Part shown: one piece after another, positions 50,811 through 62,009 of the stretch
How the letters are laid out: each line of letters opens with the position of its first letter
Numbering within the stretch: position 1 is the stretch's first letter
Origin: Sambucus nigra
Taxonomy: Eukaryota; Streptophyta; Magnoliopsida; Dipsacales; Adoxaceae
Length of the DNA stretch: 64,000 bases
Assembly: GCA_949130495.1 (NCBI GenBank)
Contig: OX422211.1
Coordinates: 395,991,049 to 396,055,048 of the forward strand
Direction of reading: 5' to 3'
Position numbers and translations under genes: made by a program
Notes under the pieces: generated by a model
Seen by the model: the letters and a program-made list of their open reading frames with translations, nothing else
Told to the model about the DNA's origin: nothing
Databases searched by the model: none

Positions 50811-50827
50811 TCTTCCTCACTTCTCAT

Positions 50828-50871
<44 letters not shown>

Positions 50872-51205
50872 GAACTGTCGTCCATCCTCTCTCCTCCTCA
50901 ATTCTTAGGCGACCTCCGTCCCTCTCTCATCCTTCTTCTCTCATCAGCAAACTCCCCCCCCACCACTTCAAAGGTATTTTATTATATTTTTAATCGCTTG
51001 CATCTTTTTTTTTCATGTATTTGTTTGGTTATCACTTAGGGATTTGAATTTTTTTGGATCAGTATTTTAACCGCTGTTGTGGGTTTTTTGTTCCGATTTC
51101 TCAAGTTGCATTTGTGGATTTTATTGCATTTTTGCGATTTCAGGCGATCTCAGGCCATCGTTGCCACTGCCAATTTCGATATCTTGGTTTTTCATCTTCT
51201 TCAAG

Positions 51206-51272
<67 letters not shown>

Positions 51273-52366
51273 ATGTAGTAAAAAATGAAGTTCATTCATT
51301 TAGAAATAATTATTGAGTAATAATAAAGCTAAAATGATTCATCTTTGTGTAACTGATGAATATTTTAAATGAAATATAGATGTATCACATGCATGTAGCT
51401 CAAAAGGCATTTTATCTTAATTAATGTTAAATGAAATCAAATGTAGATGTATCACATGCTGAAAATTTATTTTGCTGAAACCTTTTTATCTTCTTTCAAG
51501 TATAGTTATATGGATAAAGTTTCGCATTAATATTTGAATTGTTGTTGACTGGAAAATTTGAACATTTAGATGGCCATTGAGTTGGTCGTCCCTAGGCATT
51601 TTTAACATTTAGGGTTGTGACTCTACCGAATACTGACATGTGGTGTGAAAATTTAAATAAGACAAAAATGAAATATATTTACTATGGAAATATAAATAAG
51701 ACAAAAATGAAACATACTATAAATTTTAAAATCTTTTTGTTAAACAATTAAACACAAATGAAATATTACTATGTTATAAGCCTCTTAAGTTATAAATAGT
51801 ACGCATATATACTAGTCTTCTAGTTCTTATGCGTGCGCATTCAATAGCCCTTAGACCCATTCGAGAGTCATTACCCCTGTAATGAGATCTCTCAATTGTC
51901 TCATTTGGACAGTTTGGGACAACATAGTTTCTATATAGTAATGTTCTTAGTGGCTTACACTTGTTACTTTTGGGGAAAGTTCTGCTGTCGTCTCTTAATG
52001 TTCTCTGAGTATATACTAGATGATGTGGTGTTAAGTGTTATTTCAATTGGTAAATTGAAATAGCACGAATACTTGCAAATATATGTCGTGTACTTGGAGA
52101 ACTATGTGGATATGCTACCGAATTTTCCTCAAACTTGAACAATGTGGATGAGCTGTTATAGGACCACTCACCCTTTAGAGGAGATGGAGGAAATAGGATT
52201 CATAATCCATCTTGTGTTAACATTAAATTAAATTTATATTGTTTTTATAATATAGAACCGAAAGATGAAATGTCAATCTTCAAGTAAAACATTTACTAGA
52301 AACTAAATTTTCACACTTTTGTTTATACTAATCCATGAATATACACTTCTTACTGATAATAGGTGA
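50811..52366 (+). other. 5' leader of CACTA C2
   Basis: It contains a (CT)n tract at 50830-50868, pyrimidine-rich leader sequence, a (TA)n tract at about 51209-51265, and a region (51800-52140) that matches 31360-31720 of C1 on the opposite strand. The latter includes a decayed form of the palindrome seen in C1 (52038-52063). Immediately before the first coding block, TTTGTTACAG at about 52369-52379 could be a 3' splice site. Short open frames around 51054-51316 are not supported as genes. Confidence 0.6.
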
Positions 52367-52379
52367 TTGTTTGTTACAG

Positions 52380-55130
52380 TTGCGATAGGATATCCTCTAT
52401 ACAAAGAATGGATGGGTGGGACAAATACACTTGGGGATATGTATTGTAGAGGTGCTAATGAATTTTTAAAATATGTAAAGAGAATTTGTAATGATGAAGA
52501 GTTCCCGTGTCCATGTGATAAGTGTAAGAATGGTAAGTTGTTTGAGTGGAAAACAGTTGAACTACATTTGTTAAGATGGGATTTGCAAGATAGTTATCGA
52601 TTTTTGATTTTTCACGGGGAATCACATGTACCCTTTGTCCCTGAGAAACCTTCATAATAATCAATAATTAAGATAGATGTACAAGTGCATGAGGAAAATA
52701 TAGAGCATAATATGCTAGAGGATTCAGTTAATGATGGGTATGGAATTCATGAAAGGGAAGAAAATAAGGTCATTGACGATGTACAAGGTTCAGGGCTCTA
52801 AACATATATGGATAAACCTTGACGATGATTATCAAAGTTTGAAATTTAAGGCGACCCAACCGTTGTACCCTGGCTGTGACAAAGATTAAACAACTTTACA
52901 TGCCATGGTTTGTTTGCATAGTTTGAAAAGCCAATATGGTTTATCTAACAATAGCGTGACATGAATTTTGGATTGGGTTAAGGGCTTGCTATCTAAGTAG
53001 AATACACTTCCAAATAACTATCCTACTATAAAGAACAGTTTGAAAGGTTTGGGAATGAAGTATAAATTAATTCATGCTTATGTGTATGACTGCATACTAT
53101 ATTGAAAGGAGTATGAAAATCTCGATCGGTGTCCGGTATGCGAGGAACCTAGATAGGCCAATCTACTAGAAAGGAAGGCACACACTCAAAAATGCTTCAA
53201 AAAGTATTAAAATATTTTTCCATTGGGCCTAGATTGAAGCAATTTTTCACAGCGCCATAAATAACCGAGTCAATGACTTGGTATGTTAGGGCAAAAGTAT
53301 AAGAAAATATCATGCTTCATCCTATTGATTTTACAACTTGGAAGAGGGTGAATTATGAGTATCCCAATTTTGCTGGAGAATAGCATAATATTTGTTTGGC
53401 AATATCAATAGATGGTTTTAATCCATTTGGAAATCTAAGAAATAATAAAAGTGTATGGCCAGTGATCCTATCACCACTCAAACTCCCTCCTTCACAGTGT
53501 ATGAGATCGGAAATTTTTGATGATGTCTTTATTGATACCTGGGCCAAAGGCACCAAGTGAGGACATTGATGTCTACTTGGCTTATTTAGTAGAATAATTA
53601 AATGAGTTATGGTAAGAGGGTATGCAAGCATTTGACTCTTTTTAAAAAGAAGAGTTTACATTGAAAGCTATGTTGATGTGGGCAATTCATAATTTTCTAG
53701 CTTATGGGCCATTGTCTTGTTGTGTAGTACATGGTTATTTATGGTGTCCTATTTATGGATAGGCTACTGAATCTCTGCGTCTCATCGCTAGCTCCAAAAA
53801 TATATACGATTTCTATAAGAGGTTTTTGCCCCCTGCTCATAGATTTAGATATGAGAAAGGTTCTAACTTTTTATTGGGCGGGGTTGAACATAGACTACAT
53901 TCGAAAAAACTTTCAAGTTTAGAAATTAAGAGAAAATCTTCTAACTGTGGCCCTAAGATGCCAGGTAAGAATCCTAAACTGAAGAATTTCAAGCATAAGA
54001 AGGCCCTAACTGGTGATGGAACTGAGACTAGAAATGCATGGTCTAGGAGGTCAATTTTATTTAACTTGCCTTATTAAAAGAGTAACCCGATGCGCCATGT
54101 ATTGAATTTGATGCATGTAGAGAAGAACATCACAAAACATATTGTGCATCATACCTTGGGAGGAGTCATTTAAAGGATGGAGAAAATGCATAAAAAGATC
54201 TTAAATTGTTATAACTTAAGCCACAATTATGGTTGAAAGAAGATAGTAGGGGAAGGATAATAATTTCCCCTGGTTCGTTTACTTTAATGAGTGAGGAATG
54301 AAAGGCGCTTTTAAACACAATATATAATTTTAAGGTTTCGTATAATTTTTCATCCAACTTGCAAAGGATTGTGAATTATGCTACCCATGATTTACATAAG
54401 TGCAAGTCCCACGATTGGCATGTGATCATGCAATTGGTTCCTCTGTTGTCTAAGCATTGTTTCTCTAAGCACAAGGATTTGTGGAGGGCCATTATGCAAA
54501 GTAGCATCTGCTTCACACTTTTATATGAGAAGGTGGTCAATCAAAAGCACATAGTAGCCGCAAAAGTAGTCGTTTTCGAAGCGGTTTGAGTGTTGGAGGA
54601 CTACTTTCCACCATAATTTTTTGACATTAGTGTTCACTTGTTGGTACACTTATGCGACGAGGCACTTCTTTGCGACCCAGTTAGATATCGGTGGATGTAC
54701 CCGTTTAAAAGGTTGATGAAAGTTTTCAAAGATTATGTCAAGAATACACGTTACATTAAGGGATCAATTGCAGATTAATACATCACCGTGGAGTCATCAA
54801 TCCACACTCAGGAATATATGTCTGACCCAAGAAACATGGATAACAGTGATGCGTTTGTCAATGGGGGTGGTCAGGTGATGGTCACCTGAGTGAAATTAAC
54901 GACTCGTTATCTATTTGACACACATGAAGATGTTGAAGAATGAAAAAAGTAAGTTTACATTATTTTAATTTTTATACATGATCAATTTCATAATATGTTT
55001 GTCACGATTAATGTAGGAAATATGATGCATGTTGGAATAATAAAAGACGAAGAACGATGGCATAATCAGACAACGAATTTAGGCTATGGGTGTCAAACGA
55101 GGAAATTATAGTGAGAATGTCACTTATTAA
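52380..55130 (+). pseudogene. CACTA C2 transposase tnp2, degenerate
   Basis: The 52367-52657 frame has the transposase-associated domain: YPLYKEWMG, GANEFLKYVK, CPCDKCKNGKLFEW and HLLRWDLQDSYRF. Broken tnp2 follows: ISIDGFNPFGNL near 53400, WPVILSPLKLPPSQCMRSE near 53460, FRYEKGSNFLLGGVEHRLHS near 53850 and NLMHVEKNI near 54107. SHDWHVIMQLVPLLSKHCFS (54359-54589 frame) comes next, then FFDISVHLLVHLCDEALL-like and RYRWMYPFKRL-like residues near 54620-54715. Dozens of stops are present. This copy keeps the C-terminal half of tnp2 that C1 lacks, so the two copies are complementary for reconstructing family history. Confidence 0.87.
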
Positions 55131-55330
55131 ATGACATATTATAAGAAAGCTTTAAAACTAACCTAATTAATTTATCTATAATCTCAGTTCTTAAATACGG
55201 GTGAAGAGACATAAAGGTTTGCTCGTCTAGTCATTGAACCCTTGTTCATGGCACATGAATATAAAAAGTATTTGTAGAAGGGTGTCTACCTATAAAAAAG
55301 TAAAAATATTATTTTATTAAAAATACCGAG

Positions 55331-55496
55331 AAGAAACCCAGGGTCCCGACAGAAACTCATATTGAGTAGGAACCCCCCCGGGGTCCCGGCAGAAACTCAT
55401 ATTGGGTAGGAACCCCCCCGGGGTCCCGGCAGAAACTCATATTGGGCAGGAACCCCCCAGGGTCCCGACAGAAACTCATATTCAGTAGGAACCCCC
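55331..55496. repeat. 40-bp tandem repeat (four units)
   Basis: Units of 40 bp contain GGGTCCCGGCAGAAACTCAT followed by ATTGGGTAGGAACCCCCCCG. The phrase AGAAACTCAT recurs at 55351, 55391, 55431 and about 55470. It abuts the 18-bp array on the right. Confidence 0.93.
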
Positions 55497-56360
55497 AGCG
55501 CCACTGCAAGTGCCAGCGCAACTACAAGTGTCCGCGCCGCCGCAAGGGTCGGCGCCGCTTCAAGTGTCAGCGCCGCTGCAAGTGCCAGCGCAGCTACAAG
55601 TGTCCGCGCCGCCGCAAGGGTCGGCGCCACTTCAAGCGTCAGCGCCACTTCGAGACACGGCGCCACTCCGAGCGTCGGCGCCGCGATAAGGGTCGGTGCC
55701 GATTCGAGCGTCGGCACCACTTCGAGCGTCGGCGCCGCGACAAGGGTCGGCGCCGCCTCACATGTCAGCGCCGGTTCAAGCATCAGCGCTACCTCAGGCG
55801 TCAGCGCCACTTCAAGCGTCAGTGCCACTTAGAGCGTCGGCGCCACTCCGAGCGCCGGCGCCGGGACAAGGGTCGGCGTCGCCTCACATGTCAGCGCCGA
55901 TTCAAGCATCAGCGCTACCTCAAGCGTCAGCGCCACTTCAAGCGTCAACGCCACTTCGAGCGTCGATGCCACTCCGAGCGTCGACACCGCGACAAGGGTC
56001 GGCGCCGCCTCACATGCCAGCACCGCTTCGAGCGTCGGCGCCACTTCGAGCGTCGGCGCCACAACAAAGGTCGGCGCCGCCTCACATGTCAGCGCCAATT
56101 CAAGTATCAGCGCTACTTTGAGCATCGGCGCCACTCCAAGTGTCGACGCCGCTGCAAGCGTCGGAACCACGTCACGTGTCGACACCACTGCAAGTGTCGG
56201 CGCCACTCCAAATACCAGCACCGATGCAGGGGTCCGCGCCGCCGCAAGGGTCAGCGCCGTTTCAAGCGCCAGCGCAGCTTCAAGGGCCACTGCAGTAATG
56301 ACTGTTGAGAGAGTCGGCGTCACCGCAAGAGTCAGTGCCACTACAAGGGTCACTGCAGAA
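55490..56360. repeat. GC-rich 18-bp minisatellite (about 48 units)
   Basis: The consensus is close to GGCGCCRCTTCRAGYGTC, repeated in register every 18 bp with variants such as AGCGCCGCTGCAAGTGCC. Because 18 is a multiple of three and the repeat lacks stop words, frames stay open for up to 288 residues on the plus strand (Arg/Cys-rich) and 174 on the minus (Ala/Leu/Thr-rich). These hexapeptide-repeat frames have no start context or family resemblance and are treated as artefacts. The block is very CpG-rich in an AT-rich window. It lies upstream of the LTR-like promoter at 57 kb and may belong to that LTR. Confidence 0.93.
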
Positions 56361-56399
56361 ATGTTATTCGAGAAGTGCTGCTACAGGAGTTTTCATCAT

Positions 56400-57403
56400 G
56401 GAACAACAGTCTCTAAATGAACAACAGCACTAACACTTTGCTTTCTTGTACAGGTAGCCTAGTCGAGCAAGCAGGGCTCGAACAGGCGTGTTGGGACCTC
56501 CTGGGAGTTTTGGCTTGGCGGCTGAGGGACAAGGTATGTTGAGCAAGCTCAACCACTTAGCACTATAGGATTGAGAGAATACTAGTAGGAAGACCCAGAA
56601 GTCACTCGAGACCACACACACTCCACACTTGGTCACAAGTGAAGTGAGCAGCCAAAGAGCTGGCTACTCACAAGAAGTAAACTCTTTACAAGAAAATGAA
56701 TTTCCCAGAAGAGGGGGTCCTCGAGGTCCCTCTCAAGAAAAATAACACTTTTAGAGGGGAGGAGGCCTTAAGGTCTCCTCTCTCAAAGATTTGCAAAATT
56801 GCACCACAAGTTACCGTTTCAAAAGATAACTACCAAAATCTGCTATTTTGTCTCCATTAGGGGACATATGTGCTTTTTGGGTTTTGGTCGGCGCCAGGTG
56901 GCGCCTGCAGAGGGGACAGGCAGGCTGCCTGCAGGTAGGGACAAATGGTACACTTCAGACATTGTTCCCCACCAACTCTCTCAATTTTGGCGCCCAAAAT
57001 CGCCAGCTCACCCCTTACGCCCATGTATAAATAGACCTCTGGGCAAGGTAAAAAAGATAGACAATAGAAAATTGCACTGTTACTCTGCTAAAATATCACC
57101 AGACCTACCTAAGTATTCTCTCCCTGCTCAATCTCATAGTGCTGAGTGTCTTGTTCCTTCACTCCCCACTGACAGCCATCACTCTCAGGTGTTTCCCTTG
57201 AGAAAATTGCTATTTTTGTTGTGAAAGTTCATCTTCTTGCAGGGAGTGAGTTGAAGCTTGGGTTCCATTGTTACCAGAAGGAGAAGTTTTCTTCAGAAGT
57301 TGCACCAGGAGACCTTGAAGACTTGCAGACAGTGTCCATTGGAGTGGGTCACGCCTCACCCTTTCCAGTTATTCATAGACCCCAGTCTCACTACCCTCCT
57401 ACA
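56400..57403 (+). mobile_element. LTR (3' portion) of Ogre/Tat-like element G2
   Basis: The sequence ends ...CCTCCTACA immediately before a tRNA-Arg-type primer site, so it is the R-U5 end of a plus-strand LTR. A TATA box (TATAAATA, 57026-57033) marks the likely promoter, with GCGCC-rich and repeated GAGG(C/T)CCT blocks upstream. The left border is not visible. The minisatellites at 55331-56360 may be internal to the LTR, or the LTR may be truncated there. No duplication partner was found. Confidence 0.6.
57026..57033 (+). promoter_or_regulatory. TATA box of the G2 LTR
   Basis: CATGTATAAATAGACC is a strong plant-type TATA box located about 370 bp before the primer-binding site, a normal distance from promoter to LTR end. 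Confidence 0.65.
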
Positions 57404-57405
57404 TT

Positions 57406-57423
57406 TGGCGACTCCGCTGGGGA
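57406..57423 (+). promoter_or_regulatory. Primer-binding site of G2 (tRNA-Arg type)
   Basis: TGGCGACTCCGCTGGGGA follows the LTR end CA by two bases. Plant Tat/Ogre Ty3/gypsy elements are primed by a tRNA-Arg whose 3' end is complementary to TGGCGACTCC-CTGGGGA (recalled, not searched). It fixes G2 as plus-strand. Confidence 0.75.
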
Positions 57424-57438
57424 GGTATCCTCATTTCC

Positions 57439-58962
57439 ATGGACAAAGAAGGTTTTAATGTTTCTAAGCAGCTAGTGTTTGAAGACATTCCATCTGGAAA
57501 TGGAGCTCAAAGAGACAAGGCCACTCAGGTGGATGTGGTGGTGATCGGAGAAAAGGTACCTGCTCCTCCGGGAGGTCAGACCAGCTCACCGGTAGCAGCT
57601 CCGGTGGCAGAGGCTTATGAGTATGTTTTTTTGAGACTTGGCAAGTTTAAGTCAAGATTGTGTAATACCAGCAGCAACCCCCCTGGAGGGGCAGCCATTC
57701 CGGCCACGATTCCGGCAGAAGTAGCTCAGTCGCAAAGGACGGCGCTGGAGCAAGTTGTGACAATCATCAAGTTCACTGACAGAACCTCCAGAACCCTAAG
57801 TGTTTGGCGAGAAATTCGGTATGGTCGAGGAACTCCTCTCGCTCAATGATAGCGATGAGGAACCCTTAAGAAAAGAACCCGTGGCAGCAGCAGCTAACGA
57901 CGAGGGACCCTCGGCAGTGGGTCCCATAGTGGAAATCTCAAAAGGTGCGAAACCTCTAATCCCCAAATCACCAACATAGGATGAACCCACTAACAAAGTG
58001 GGTAGCGAGGAACCCGTGGTCAACACCATAATCTCTATAACGCCAACATAGGCGAGACACTCTGGGACGCGGAACCCTCAAAACGATAAGAGGTCGAGAC
58101 ACCCTCACCCAAAATACCAAGTGCCAATGACACTTCCGGCGAGGAACCCACAGTATAAAAAGGGTCTCGTGAAAATTTTTCCAGCAAATAACGCATTTCG
58201 CGAAGAACCCCCAGGAGCGTCAACACCCGCGTTACCACGCAAGAAACCACCAGTCGGCGTTGAGACCCCCTTCTCATCGACGTCGAGACCCCCAGCTTCT
58301 GATGAGGCACCCGCGGACATGACGACAGACCGCGAGGAGCCCTTAGTTAAATGGGTAGTCTGCGAAGACGAGACCACCATTTCTCCATGGGTCGAGACAC
58401 CCATTTTCGTAAAATCCGAAGACGTCGAGACCCCCTCCTCTTGAAATAAAAAAAACTAGGGGTCGAGACCCCCCTCTCTCCAAGAAAATTTCCAATCGCC
58501 AAGACACCCCCAACCATAGACTGACTCGGCAGAGTATTCCCCATATTTACACCAGCACGCGAGGAGCCGCTGCCAACGCTGTGATATGTCGAGATACCTA
58601 TAGAGGAGAAATCATTACGCGAGGAATCTCTAGAAAAACCCGTCACGGGCGAGAGACCCTCATGTGCAGAAATACTAGACAAGAAACCCAAGGGCAGGGA
58701 ACCAATGCGCGAGGAACCCCTTACACTGTAAGGGTTCAAATTTGCACTCAATAAAGAACCACTGCCTATGTGGGCAGCAAATCCGGTCAAAGAACCCCCG
58801 TTGGAGCACGAGGAACCAAACTCAAGAACGCCAACAGCACCATCAATCGTAGAGGTGGCTCCGCAACAAAAGGCAACGCCAGAACAAATAGTTGTATCAG
58901 TGATGATTCTCGCGAGAGAGACCAGCGACGCTAGAAGTAGCACCAAAAAAAATGGTGACTAA
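57439..58962 (+). pseudogene. G2 ORF1, Pro/Glu-rich, broken
   Basis: The first ATG after the primer site (57439) opens a 136-residue frame: MDKEGFNVSKQLVFEDIPSG...VDVVVIGEKVPAPPGG...EAYEYVFLRLGKFKSRL. After a TGA at about 57849 other frames continue with recurring R-E-E-P and V-E-T-P words (FREEPPGASTP, VGVETPFSS, DREEPLVKW, MREEPL) until 58962. No RT, protease, integrase or zinc knuckle is visible. The position just after the primer site fits the extra ORF1 upstream of gag in Ogre-type elements, but the family is not recognised. The repeated codons reflect the dispersed GAGGAACCC motif, so part of this may be non-coding. Confidence 0.45.
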
Positions 58963-60956
58963 GTAACTCTCTAGCAAAGAGAGTGGCGGTGGGGGATTCA
59001 CCCTCAAGGACACCTTAAAGGAGACCCTGCTCACTTTTAGGACATATCTTACTCTTAATCAGCTAAGTAAACTTGCCTTTATTTATTATTTATCGAATAT
59101 GTTCATTTCACAAGTCTTGGTTTATATTTTACTAGCATTTCATATATAAGCTAAGTGATTTAGTTGATAAAAAAATCAAGGCGTGATTTCTCAAAATGAT
59201 AAGTGATAAAAGATGAAAAATTATACTTACTCATTGATTTTAGTTACTATTTTTATCAAAAATTGGGTGGAGAAGTCATGTTGTTTGTAAGCAGCTACAG
59301 CTAGTGTTAATAGGCCTAATAAGTGTTGTGCTGCACTCTTTAGGCCTTAGGAACCTAATTGCCATTTATTATTTATAGTAGTATTGACAAGTAAGAACGC
59401 TTCTGTTTTTGTTACTATATTCAAATTTTAATGGTTCTTGTGTGGTTCCTCGTTAGAACCCGTCAATACAAATTGACACAATGATATCATCACATCCAAA
59501 ATATCACAGGATGATTTGCTCGAGCTATAACTGCTCAAATCAGTTTGTTTCCCATTAAAAAAAATAATATACTTATATCTGAGGGGGGTTCCTCGCCCCA
59601 TGTTTATGAAATAATATAGAGGGGTTGCTCGCCCCATGCTCAAATCAGTTTTGTTCCCCATGTTTGTCAGTAATTTTATTGAGCAGTTGATGAAAGCACC
59701 GTGCCATGTTATATCAGAGGGGTTCCTCGTCCTCAAATAAAAAAGGTATATCCCAACGAGAGACCCCTCAGTTTCGAACTGAAATTCAAGGAACCCCTGC
59801 TGCAATAGCCCCAAATTGTTCCTCTCCATCACTACAGACACTATATGGGTTCCTCGACCACCAAACAGGAAAGTCTTACAAATATTTCTGAAAGTAAGCA
59901 TGGATAGAAAAGAAAATTATTCACAAAAAAATTGGTTGCTCGAGATCACGATTTGATTTCATAAACTAAGAAATTCATTTGATCATTCATCGACCACCAA
60001 GGTCTGACTCGGTGTCCCCCATTCTTAAGAGTAACTGGAAATAAAAAGGGGAAACTTAGAATCCTTTCAACCAGTGCTCGTAGATAAAAAAAATTCTCGA
60101 ATCAAACTGTCCAACGGATATTACGATGCTATCTTTGCTACGCTACCTCGAATCGAAGTGGTTTTACAACTCACTTGTGTCAAACCTGTTGAGAAATTCT
60201 CGAGTGAACGAGTTGGAGGCATCACTCAAAACTTATTTTGGAAAATCACCCAACAAATCCTCAAGTGTTTTTTTTTTTCAAACGTAGATCCTCAAAAAAA
60301 AAAAAATAATAGTAAAGGTATTCGAACAGTTCCTCCATTAACCTCACTCACCTGTAAATAAATATAGTGTTTCGAGATGGCACCACAAGTTCCTCTAATA
60401 AATGAGGGTTTCCATTTCGAGTGCTCCCAAACAAGACATTCATTTTTTTTTGGAAGCACAACATACCAAAGGTCGAAAGGAGATCTGCCCCCTCATGGAT
60501 GAACGATACTCGAAAGGACCATGTTTGTTCTCTGTTTCGCAGAAAGAGAGAATACGGGGTTATCTCAGTGGGAGGTTTTGAAACAACTCTCCTCACAACA
60601 AGATTTTTTTTTTGGGAAGAAATTTTCTCACTCGTGCTACCTCTAGCATGTGCAGGAGTTGGGAGTGGTTCAGAAAAAAAAACCCTCTCTAAACACAGGA
60701 CGAGGAGGTCCAAAGATCGCTACAAAAAAGAGAGAAGCGAGAATGATAAGGAACGCGTCTCTCACTGCCACACGCGTGGACTGATAATATGGGGCACGAT
60801 CCCATATTTTTTTGTTATTTTTTATTTATTCTTTCAGCCCATTATTATTTATTAAATTATACACAGCAGTTCTCGTATGAAAGAAGTTTAACGTTCGAGA
60901 CAAACTTACTACTTGGGCAAGTCGTGTTAAAGTGGACCCCTCACTTTAAAAAAAAA
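58963..60956. other. G2 interior without a recognised gene
   Basis: No pol or gag domain is seen. At 59440-59860 the motif GGGTTCCTCG recurs at least five times, the reverse complement of the GAGGAACCC words in 57.8-58.8 kb. The 157-residue frame at 59428-59901 (-) is open partly because of these words (RGTP repeats) and is not credible as a gene. A-runs and T-runs are frequent at 60.0-60.7 kb. Confidence 0.5.
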
Positions 60957-61360
60957 ATGTTGAAAAAATGCAGAGGGAGGCTCGCTCCTCTCTCTAAATT
61001 ATGATCGAATCAAAAAAATGAAAAATTGTTGAGGGGTGTCACTCCCCTCTAAGTTATGTTTTGCTTTAAATGTTGAAAAAAAAATGTCATACATCTCTCG
61101 AAATTTTTCTTTGAATCAAAAGAATGAAAAATGCTGAGGGGCTCATCCCCCCCCCCCCCCTCTCTAAGTTACGTTTTGATTCAAATACTGAAAAATGAAA
61201 TGTTGAGGGAGGCTCACCCCTCCGTCTAAGTTATGTTTGGATTAAAAAAAATTCGGAAAAGGTTGAGGGGCTCAACCCCTTCTAAGTTATGTTTTGGATC
61301 AAATGTTGAAAAAAATATCGAGGGAGATTACCTCTCCCTCTAAGTTATATTATATATAAA
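60957..61360. repeat. Tandem array T1 with GAGGGG...CCCCTC hairpins
   Basis: Six or so diverged units of about 60-75 bp run here. Each has GAGGG(G/A)GGCTC-type and CCCCTC-type arms followed by TAAGTTATGTTTTG and an AAATGTTGAAAAA stretch. A (C)13 run at about 61150 lies in one hairpin. Confidence 0.82.
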
Positions 61361-61381
61361 AAAAAAGTCCTAAAAGAATAT

Positions 61382-61925
61382 GCATAGGACAAGTACCCCG
61401 CCGCTAGAGAGGCGGCTTCCAAATTTTAACTTGCCCAGTTGTATGCAAGTACCCCACAGCTAGAGGAGCAGGTTCCAAATTTCAACTTGCTCAGTTATAT
61501 GCAAGTACTCCGCAATTAAAGGGAAAACTTTTAAAATTTTAAACTTACTCAGTTATATGCAAGTACCCCGCGGTTAAAGGGAAAACTTTTAAAATTTTAA
61601 ACTTGCTTAGCTATATGCAAGTACCCCCAGTTAGAGGGGCAACGTCCAAATTTTTACTTGCTCAGCTATATGCAAGTTCCCCGCAGTTAGAAAGGCAACT
61701 TCAAAATTTTAACTTGCTCATCTCATATGCAAGTACCCCGCAGTTAAAGGGAAAACTTTTAAAATTTTAAACTTGCTCAGCTATATGCAAGTACCCCGCA
61801 GTTAGAGGGGCAACGTCCAAATTTTTACTCGCTCAGTTATATGAAAGTGCCCCGCAGTTAGAGGGGAGCTTCAAAATTTTAACTTGCTCATCTCATATGC
61901 AAATACCCCACAGTTAGAAGCGGGA
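61382..61925. repeat. Tandem array T2, about 57-bp unit, 10 copies
   Basis: Units start GCAAGTACCCCGCAGTTAGA, continue GGGGCAACTTCAAAATTTT and end AACTTGCTCAGCTATAT. Starts lie near 61387, 61446, 61501, 61559, 61618, 61672, 61730, 61788, 61843 and 61899. Alternate units carry GGGAAAACTTTTAAAATTTT, which hints at a two-unit higher order. Confidence 0.92.
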
Positions 61926-62009
61926 AGTTCAATCTTGAGGTTCTCATATAAAAAAAGAGTAACTCAAAGTATTGAACAACTCCAAGTATACATATAAGGT
62001 ATGACAGTT

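Larger units (their letters stand above)
48553..55320 (+). mobile_element. CACTA (En/Spm) element C2, plus strand, right end not found
   Basis: The left terminus CACTACACCAAAATAATAAA abuts ATG (48550-48552). The subterminal zone (48590-48800) has TTGTCACGGTC...GACCGTGACA hairpins like those of C1. A second CACTA element is inserted at 48842-50810. Beyond it come a pyrimidine-rich leader, the conserved upstream region (51800-52140, shared with C1) and tnp2 remnants to about 55130. No matching GGTGTAGTG end with this family's hairpins is seen before the minisatellite at 55331, so the right end is lost or lies elsewhere. Confidence 0.82.

Noticed and set aside
55442..56308. 288-residue Arg/Cys-rich open frame, with overlapping long frames on both strands
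   Set aside because: It follows the 18-bp minisatellite exactly; openness on both strands is a consequence of a stop-free repeat with a period divisible by three.
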